From: JABFSM01 sp963762545
GTDB lineage: Bacteria; Gemmatimonadota; Gemmatimonadetes; Gemmatimonadales; GWC2-71-9
Length of the DNA: 64,000 nt
Reading direction: 5' to 3'
Assembly: GCA_963762545.1 (NCBI GenBank)
Contig: CAVXLC010000001.1
Location: forward strand, 992,001-1,056,000
Shown: piece by piece, positions 59,099 to 64,000 of the stretch
Numbering within the stretch: position 1 is the first letter of the stretch
How the letters are laid out: each line of letters opens with the position of its first letter
Notes under the pieces: model-generated
Databases searched by the model: none
What the model saw: only the letters and a program-made list of their open reading frames with translations
What the model was told of the DNA's origin: nothing
Program-made: the position numbers and the translations under genes

Positions 59099-59812
59099 AT
59101 GATCGCCATCAACGTGGTGACGTTGTTCCCGGACGCGCTCCGGCCCATGCTCGAGGCGAGCATCCTGGGCCGGGCGGCCAAGGCGGGCCTGGCCCGGTAC
59201 CGGCTGGTGCAGCTGCGCGACTTCACGCACGACCGGCACCACACGGTGGACGACTATGCCTTCGGCGGCGGCGCCGGCATGGTGCTCAAGCCGGAGCCGT
59301 TCTTCGAGGCGGTGGAGTCCCTGGGTCCGGCCCGCGTCGGGCCGGTCATCCTGCTCTCGGCGCGCGGCGAGCTGTTCGATCACCGGCGCGCGGTGCGCTA
59401 CTCGCTGGAGCCGGAGCTCACCCTGCTCTGCGGCCACTACAAGGACGTGGACCAGCGCGTGGTGGACGGTCTGGGCGCGGAGGAAGTCTCCCTGGGGGAC
59501 TTCATCCTGAGCGGCGGGGAGCCGGCGGCGCTGTGCCTCATCGATGCGGTGGTGCGCTTGCTGCCCGGCGCGCTGGGAGACCACGAATCGGCCAGCGGCG
59601 ATTCGCACTACGACGGGCTCCTGAGCCCGCCCAGCTACACCAGGCCTCCGGAGTATCGGGGCCTTGCCGTGCCCGAAGTGCTGCGCTCCGGCAATCACGC
59701 CGAGATCGCCGCATGGAAACAACAGATGGCGGAACGCCTGACGGCGGAACGACGGCCCGACCTGTGGGCCGCGTGGAATTCTGAAGGAGGGACCGACGAT
59801 GGAACGCGTTGA
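59099..59812 (+). CDS. trmD: tRNA (guanine-N1)-methyltransferase TrmD
   Basis: A 237-residue TrmD, which forms m1G37 in tRNA. SPOUT knot motifs: INVVTLFPDALRPML, YAFGGGAGMVLKPEP, LCGHYKDVDQRV, LGDFILSGGEPAAL and LLSPPSYTRPPEYRG. Its 3' end overlaps rplS by 14 bp. Confidence 0.97.
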   Translation: MIAINVVTLFPDALRPMLEASILGRAAKAGLARYRLVQLRDFTHDRHHTVDDYAFGGGAGMVLKPEPFFEAVESLGPARVGPVILLSARGELFDHRRAVRYSLEPELTLLCGHYKDVDQRVVDGLGAEEVSLGDFILSGGEPAALCLIDAVVRLLPGALGDHESASGDSHYDGLLSPPSYTRPPEYRGLAVPEVLRSGNHAEIAAWKQQMAERLTAERRPDLWAAWNSEGGTDDGTR

Positions 59813-60146
59813 GGCAATCGCCCGCGAGGGCCTGAAGACCGACATTCCGCTGTTCGCGGCGGGGGACACCCTCCGGGTGATGGTGCGGGTGCGGGAAGGC
59901 GAGAAGGAGCGGCTCCAGGCCTTCGAGGGCGTGTGCGTTTCGCGCCGGGGCGGCGGCATCGACGAAACCTTCACCGTGCGGAAGCTCTCGTCCGGGGTCG
60001 GCGTCGAGCGCATCTTCCCGCTCCACGCGCCCACCATCAGCTCCATCGAGCTGGTGCGTCGAGGGCGGGTCCGCCGGGCCAAGCTCTACTATCTCCGGGC
60101 GTTGTCGGGCAAAGGCGCCCGCATCCGGGAGAAGAAGGAAAAGTAG
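59799..60146 (+). CDS. rplS: 50S ribosomal protein L19
   Basis: A 115-residue L19: IPLFAAGDTLRVMVRVREGEKERLQAFEGVC and SSGVGVERIFPLHAPTISSIELVRRG, the standard core. GGAGGG lies at ribosome distance from the ATG at 59799 within the trmD end, so it is translated by coupling. Confidence 0.98.
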   Translation: MERVEAIAREGLKTDIPLFAAGDTLRVMVRVREGEKERLQAFEGVCVSRRGGGIDETFTVRKLSSGVGVERIFPLHAPTISSIELVRRGRVRRAKLYYLRALSGKGARIREKKEK

Positions 60147-60161
60147 CCGGCGGATCCTTCC

Positions 60162-60863
60162 GTGCCTCCCGGACCGACGCTCCGGCGGGAGCGACTTGCA
60201 TGGGCGGAGCGCCGGCTCCTGGTCGGCGTCGATGAAGCAGGCCGCGGCCCCCTTGCCGGTCCGGTGGTGGCCGCGGCCGTCGTGTTTCCGGAACACTTTC
60301 GCGTCATTCGCGGGGTCGCCGACAGCAAGACCGTGACCGTCGAGCGGCGGGAGATCCTCGCGCTCAAGATCCGGGCGCGGGCCGTGTGCTGTGGGGTCGG
60401 CGCGGCCTCCTGCCGCGAGATCGACCGGGTGAACATCCGGGTGGCGACCGCCGTCGCGATGCGACGGGCGGTGGCCGCGCTGCTCCGGCGGATGGCCCCA
60501 GGCGGCACCCCCGCTCCCCGGTACGCGATCCTGGTCGACGGCCTCCCGTTTCCCGAGCTCGGCTACCCCCATGAGGCCCTGGTCGACGGGGACGCGCTGT
60601 GCTACAGCGTCGCGGCCGCGAGCATCATCGCCAAGACCGTTCGGGACCGGCTGATGCGCGGCCTGGCCGTCCGGCATCCGGGGTATGGTTGGGAAAGCAA
60701 CGTGGGATACGGTACGCCGGAGCACCTGGCCGGCCTGCAGGCCTCGGGCCCGACCCGGCATCACCGGATGACGTTCGCGCCCTGCCTGCAGCGGGACCTC
60801 TTCGAGTCTCCTCCGGTATCTTCGGAGGAGTGCTGGACGCGTGAAGCGCCGACGGGGGCGTAG
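60162..60863 (+). CDS. rnhB: ribonuclease HII
   Basis: A 233-residue RNase HII. Active-site acidic residues: VGVDEAGRGPLAGPV (Asp-Glu-Gly motif), ADSKTV, ILVDGLPFP and SIIAKTVRDRLM. It removes ribonucleotides from DNA. Starts with GTG 60162. The stop TAG (60861-60863) lies inside the tRNA-Lys gene, overlapping it by 10 bases. Confidence 0.94.
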   Translation: MPPGPTLRRERLAWAERRLLVGVDEAGRGPLAGPVVAAAVVFPEHFRVIRGVADSKTVTVERREILALKIRARAVCCGVGAASCREIDRVNIRVATAVAMRRAVAALLRRMAPGGTPAPRYAILVDGLPFPELGYPHEALVDGDALCYSVAAASIIAKTVRDRLMRGLAVRHPGYGWESNVGYGTPEHLAGLQASGPTRHHRMTFAPCLQRDLFESPPVSSEECWTREAPTGA

Positions 60864-60926
60864 CTCAGTTGGTAGAGCAGCGGCCTTTTAAGCCGTAGGT
60901 CGTGGGTTCGAATCCCACCGCCCTCA
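60854..60926 (+). tRNA. tRNA-Lys (TTT)
   Basis: A 73-nt tRNA. Acceptor stem GGGGGCG/CGCCCTC with one G-U pair, D-arm TAGCTCAGTTGGTAGAGC, anticodon arm GCGGC-CTTTTAA-GCCGT (anticodon TTT), T-arm GTGGG-TTCGAAT-CCCAC and discriminator A. CCA is not encoded. Confidence 0.97.
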
Positions 60927-60958
60927 TCCCATCCTCGCGGCGCCTTGCGCGCAGCCCG

Positions 60959-61441
60959 CTACGGTCTCCAGAAGAACTGCAGCTCCCCGGCCCCCTCCTC
61001 GAGCAGCGGCGCCTGAATGCCCATTACCCCGCTCTTCGGAAAATTCACGCTGATGGCCCCCGCGCTCCCCGCCAGCAGGAGGGCCGAGAGTGCGCTCATC
61101 CACGGCTCGTGGCCCACCAGGGCGATCCGCTCGTCTGCGGCAACCGGCCCGATCTCCGTCGCCAGGGCGGACAGGTCGGGCGGCTGGGCCAGCGACTGGC
61201 AGGCAAACCGCTTCGCTTTGCCGATGCCGGCTTCCTCGGCCACGATGCGGGCGGTCTGCCACGCCCGCTTCCACGGACTGGCGAAAACGCGATCGGGCGC
61301 GAGCCCTTCCTTGAGCAGCCGCTGACTCACCCGCCGGTGGATCCGCCGCCCTTTCGCGAGCAAGGGACGCAGCGAATCGTCGGGGTAGGTCTCGGGGTCC
61401 TGCTCGGCCGCGATGGCGTGACGAATCAGCAACAGCAGCAT
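60959..61441 (-). CDS. phosphohistidine phosphatase SixA-like
   Basis: A 160-residue histidine-phosphatase-fold protein: LLLIRHAIAAEQDPET (catalytic RH), a second His in LVGHEPWMS and the SPWKRAWQTA block. Family members remove phosphate from phosphohistidine in HPt domains. It is divergent from ilvE. Confidence 0.88.
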   Translation of the reverse strand: MLLLLIRHAIAAEQDPETYPDDSLRPLLAKGRRIHRRVSQRLLKEGLAPDRVFASPWKRAWQTARIVAEEAGIGKAKRFACQSLAQPPDLSALATEIGPVAADERIALVGHEPWMSALSALLLAGSAGAISVNFPKSGVMGIQAPLLEEGAGELQFFWRP

Positions 61442-61533
61442 CGGAGCGCTCCGATCGGGGTCCGGATGGCTTGCGCCATACCGTCAAGATTACTTTACGC
61501 GGCTGGCGCTTCCAAACCCGCACCGGAGCTGGC

Positions 61534-62391
61534 ATGGCAACAATCTGGATCGACGGCGAATGGCACGACAAGACGACGGCCCGGGTCTCGGTGTTCGACC
61601 ACGGACTGCTCTACGGCGACGGTGTCTTCGAGGGAATCCGGGTCTACGCCGGAAAGATCTTCAAGCTCCAGGAGCATCTGGACCGCCTCTACGACTGCGC
61701 CCACGCCATTCTGCTCGAAGTGCCGATCTCCAAATCCGAATTCGGCCGGGTCCTCGAGGAAGCGGTCAAGCGCTCGGGATTGACCGAGGCCTACATTCGT
61801 CCCATCATCACCCGGGGGCTCGGCGACCTGGGCATCGACCCCCGGAATTGTCCCAAGCCGACCGTGATCGTCATCGTGGACAAGATCGCGCTCTGGACGC
61901 CCGAGCGGTACAAGCTGGGCCTCTCGGTCGTGACCGCGGGGACGCCGATTCCCCACCGCGAGTCGCTCTCCCCCCGCATCAAGTCCCTCAACTATCTGTG
62001 CCATGCCATGGCCAAGATGGAGGCCAACGTGGCCGGCGCGGACGAGGCGCTGATGCTCGATACGACCGGCCACGTGGCCGAGGGCACCGGCCAGAACGTG
62101 TTCGTCGTCAAGCACCGGGTCGTGCGCACCCCGCCGCTTCACGCCGGCATCCTGGCCGGGGTGACCCGTTCGGTCGTCATGCAGCTCGCGCGGGACGCGG
62201 GGTGTGAGGTCAAGGAGGACATGCTCAATCGCTTCGACATCTATACCGCGGACGAGGCGTTCCTCACCGGGACCGCGAGCGAAATCGCGCCGATCCGGTC
62301 CTATGACGGGCGCACCGTGGGATCGGGCAAGGCCGGGCCGCTGACCTGCGACCTGATGGCCCGCTTCCAGGCCTACGTCCGGACCGGCTGA
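61534..62391 (+). CDS. ilvE: branched-chain amino acid aminotransferase (class IV)
   Basis: A 285-residue PLP class IV enzyme transaminating Leu/Ile/Val. PLP Lys in PRIKSLNYLCHAMAK, phosphate-binding GVTRSVVMQLA and the TGTASEIAPI loop. The start at 61534 follows CGGAGCT. Class IV members also include D-amino-acid aminotransferase and ADC lyase; GDGVFEGIRVY favours branched-chain type. Confidence 0.93.
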   Translation: MATIWIDGEWHDKTTARVSVFDHGLLYGDGVFEGIRVYAGKIFKLQEHLDRLYDCAHAILLEVPISKSEFGRVLEEAVKRSGLTEAYIRPIITRGLGDLGIDPRNCPKPTVIVIVDKIALWTPERYKLGLSVVTAGTPIPHRESLSPRIKSLNYLCHAMAKMEANVAGADEALMLDTTGHVAEGTGQNVFVVKHRVVRTPPLHAGILAGVTRSVVMQLARDAGCEVKEDMLNRFDIYTADEAFLTGTASEIAPIRSYDGRTVGSGKAGPLTCDLMARFQAYVRTG

Positions 62392-62395
62392 CCCC

Positions 62396-63286
62396 TCAGC
62401 GCGGGACCCGGGCCGCGAGCACGTATCCGTGGGCCAGGCGGGCCAGATCGGCCTGCATCCCGAAGCCGGCCCGGGGTTCCGGAATCCCGCGGGACAGGAT
62501 CACCAGCGCGTACGGACGGCCGTCGGCCGGATAGACCAGCGCCGCGTCATGCCAGGTGGCGGTGATGTTGCCCGTCTTGTGCGCCACCCGGGTGCCCGGG
62601 GGCAGCCCCGCCGGGATCCCCTCGTTGAGCTCCTGCCCCTCCAGAATCCGGAGCAGCTCGCGGGTGGTGGCGGGCTTCGCGGCCCGTCCCGCCGCAATCG
62701 CGAGCAGCAGGGTGGACAGGTCCCGCGCGGTCGTGGTGTTGTTGAGGCCCTGCTCGTAGGCCTTCCCGTCCTCGACGCCGCGCAGCACCACCATGGAATC
62801 CGCGCCGAGACTCCGGACCAGCCGGGTGGCCCCCTCGGGGGTCGCCACCGAGCTCAGGAGGATATTGGTCGCCAAGTTGCTCGAACGCACGATCATGCGC
62901 TCCGCGAGCTGGCGCACACTCTTGCGCTGGCCCACCGCGGCGTACATCGTGCTGTCGGAATCGTCGCCGGCACTGAGCTCGAAGGGCGACCCGTCCACGA
63001 TGGATGCAAATCGGTTCACGACCGTCACCGAATCGCTCCAGGACAGGGCGCCGGAATCCACCCGTCGCCCCAGGTACATCAACACGGGTACCTTCATGGT
63101 ACTGGCGGCATGGAAGCGCAGATCGGGGTTGATCAGCACCATGAAGCCCGACACCGGATCCCGGAGGGCCACGGCCACCGTCGCCCCGCTGTCCCGGGCG
63201 ATCCGCTCGAGCATCCGGGCGCGGAGCGAATCGGCCGGGCCGGTCTGCACCGCCAGGGTGAGTGCCACGAGGAGGGAGAGCGTCAT
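62396..63286 (-). CDS. class A beta-lactamase-like serine hydrolase
   Basis: A 296-residue secreted serine hydrolase of the class A beta-lactamase fold. Signal peptide MTLSLLVALTLAVQTG; nucleophile motif STMK (SxxK), SSN in VRSSNLATN (SDN-like), Glu in RGVEDGKAYE and KTG in HKTGNI are present. It belongs to the group of class-A-like proteins in soil bacteria, not all of which hydrolyse beta-lactams. Resistance is not implied without assay. Confidence 0.88.
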   Translation of the reverse strand: MTLSLLVALTLAVQTGPADSLRARMLERIARDSGATVAVALRDPVSGFMVLINPDLRFHAASTMKVPVLMYLGRRVDSGALSWSDSVTVVNRFASIVDGSPFELSAGDDSDSTMYAAVGQRKSVRQLAERMIVRSSNLATNILLSSVATPEGATRLVRSLGADSMVVLRGVEDGKAYEQGLNNTTTARDLSTLLLAIAAGRAAKPATTRELLRILEGQELNEGIPAGLPPGTRVAHKTGNITATWHDAALVYPADGRPYALVILSRGIPEPRAGFGMQADLARLAHGYVLAARVPR

Positions 63287-63307
63287 GGCCGGCAAAGATA
63301 ATCGCCG

Positions 63308-63709
63308 ATGACCGATCGCCTGCGGTTCGTGGGATTCAAGCTCGACCGCCTGCCCAGCGGGGAGTGCCGCGCCCGGGTCACCCTGGCCTGGCCCGATGGC
63401 CCGCGGTTCGAGGGCGAATCGCGCGGGCTCACGTCGCAGGCGGGCGAGCTGCGCTGCGCCGCCCAGGCCGCGCTCCAGGCCCTGGCACAGGCGGTTCGCG
63501 ATCCGGCCTTCGAGCTCGTCGGTGTCAAGGCCGTGCGCGCGTTCGATGCCACGGTGGTGATCGTCTCGCTGGGGCTGCCGGGACATTCCGAGGGACCCCG
63601 GGTGGTGGGCTCGTATCTCACCGAAGGCGACGTGCCCCGGGGAGCCGCCCTGGCCGTCCTGAATGCCACCAATCGTCTCCTTGCGAAACGGCCCCGAACC
63701 CAGGCGTAG
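63308..63709 (+). CDS. hypothetical protein
   Basis: A 133-residue protein: LRFVGFKLDRLPSGECRARVTLAWP and AFDATVVIVSLGLPGHSEGPRVVGSYLTEGDVPRGAALAVLNATNRLL. The C-terminal part resembles the LeuA allosteric (dimerisation) domain in outline. The start codons of this gene and the beta-lactamase-like gene are 21 bp apart. The function is unknown. Confidence 0.75.
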   Translation: MTDRLRFVGFKLDRLPSGECRARVTLAWPDGPRFEGESRGLTSQAGELRCAAQAALQALAQAVRDPAFELVGVKAVRAFDATVVIVSLGLPGHSEGPRVVGSYLTEGDVPRGAALAVLNATNRLLAKRPRTQA

Positions 63710-63818
63710 CGGCCGCGCAACGCTCGGCGCGCTTCCTGCATCTGACCGGGGAGAACGGCCTGGTTGCGCCAAGCCATGCCCTGTCGCAGCTTCAAGTTCC
63801 CCCTTTGCCGGGAAAGCC

Positions 63819-64000
63819 ATGCAGCGACGAATTGCGCTGATTTCAGCGCTGCTCCTAGCATCCTGCGCCCCCCACCAGGCGGCGCCGGTCCCGGAGCCCG
63901 AGAATGGGCCCCGGGCCGACGCGGCGGGACCGCCCGTCTCCGTGGCGCCGGTCGAGTCCCCGGCCACTCGGTCCGCCGGCGACGCCGTGGCCCCTCAGCC
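63819..64000 (+). CDS. lipoprotein, partial (runs off the edge)
   Basis: ATG at 63819 starts MQRRIALISALLLASCAPH, with lipobox LASC. The rest is Pro/Ala-rich (APVPEPENGPRADAAGP) and open to the window end. No domain is visible yet. Confidence 0.7.
   Translation, partial: MQRRIALISALLLASCAPHQAAPVPEPENGPRADAAGPPVSVAPVESPATRSAGDAVAPQ

Overview
The window looks like a chromosomal segment of a high-GC, Gram-negative soil-type bacterium, most likely Gemmatimonadota or a close relative. This is inferred from gene content, not from a marker-gene search. The pointers are two Ser/Thr kinases with C-terminal extensions, a PadR regulator next to an 896-residue FtsX/MacB-type permease (the Acidobacteria/Gemmatimonadota pairing), an amidohydrolase with an N-terminal beta-propeller, many short lipoproteins, and GC-rich coding throughout.

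Layout. 0-15 kb: a Ser/Thr kinase with TPRs, two small lipoproteins, a propeller-amidohydrolase, two related secreted proteins, a GH89 alpha-N-acetylglucosaminidase, an ArsR-AHSA1 operon, an alpha/beta hydrolase fused to a LuxR helix-turn-helix, and a selenium-binding/methanethiol-oxidase-like protein with a membrane partner. 15.3-33.7 kb: an accessory region of small, mostly unrelated plus-strand genes (DUF1801, DUF4440, an orphan 306-residue protein, an MBL hydrolase, an OB-fold-like lipoprotein, ASCH, a ferritin-like protein, an HhH protein, a membrane protein, an alpha/alpha-toroid protein, a GlxA-type regulator, lipoproteins, DUF1810). Between many of them lie related GC-rich inverted repeats that resemble integron attC sites, and several gene stop codons fall inside the 5' core of the repeat. 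The region also holds decayed gene ends and frameshifts. Minus-strand genes (P-type ATPase, kinase operon, nitrilase-like protein, M13 peptidase-like protein) interrupt it. No integron integrase is present in the window.

34-45 kb: a retropepsin-like lipoprotein, a protein with six 47-residue Cys repeats, the PadR-permease pair, a His/Met-rich secreted protein, three small lipoproteins, and an ArsR-PhoB-PhoR operon with stop-start overlaps. 44.6-51.7 kb: a purine salvage operon (adenosine deaminase, nucleoside transporter, purine nucleoside phosphorylase), thiD, a TrmH-type methyltransferase, prepilin peptidase and a metallopeptidase. 51.8-56.8 kb: a DUF445 protein and a TetR-HlyD-ATPase-permease export operon. 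56.9-60.9 kb: the conserved housekeeping run ffh-rpsP-rimM-trmD-rplS-rnhB followed by tRNA-Lys. 60.9-64 kb: sixA, a branched-chain aminotransferase, a class A beta-lactamase-like protein, a small hypothetical gene and a lipoprotein that runs off the edge.

The most unusual feature is the attC-like array at about 15.3-33.7 kb, which reads as a cluster of integron-like cassettes without an integrase, with cassettes in different stages of decay.
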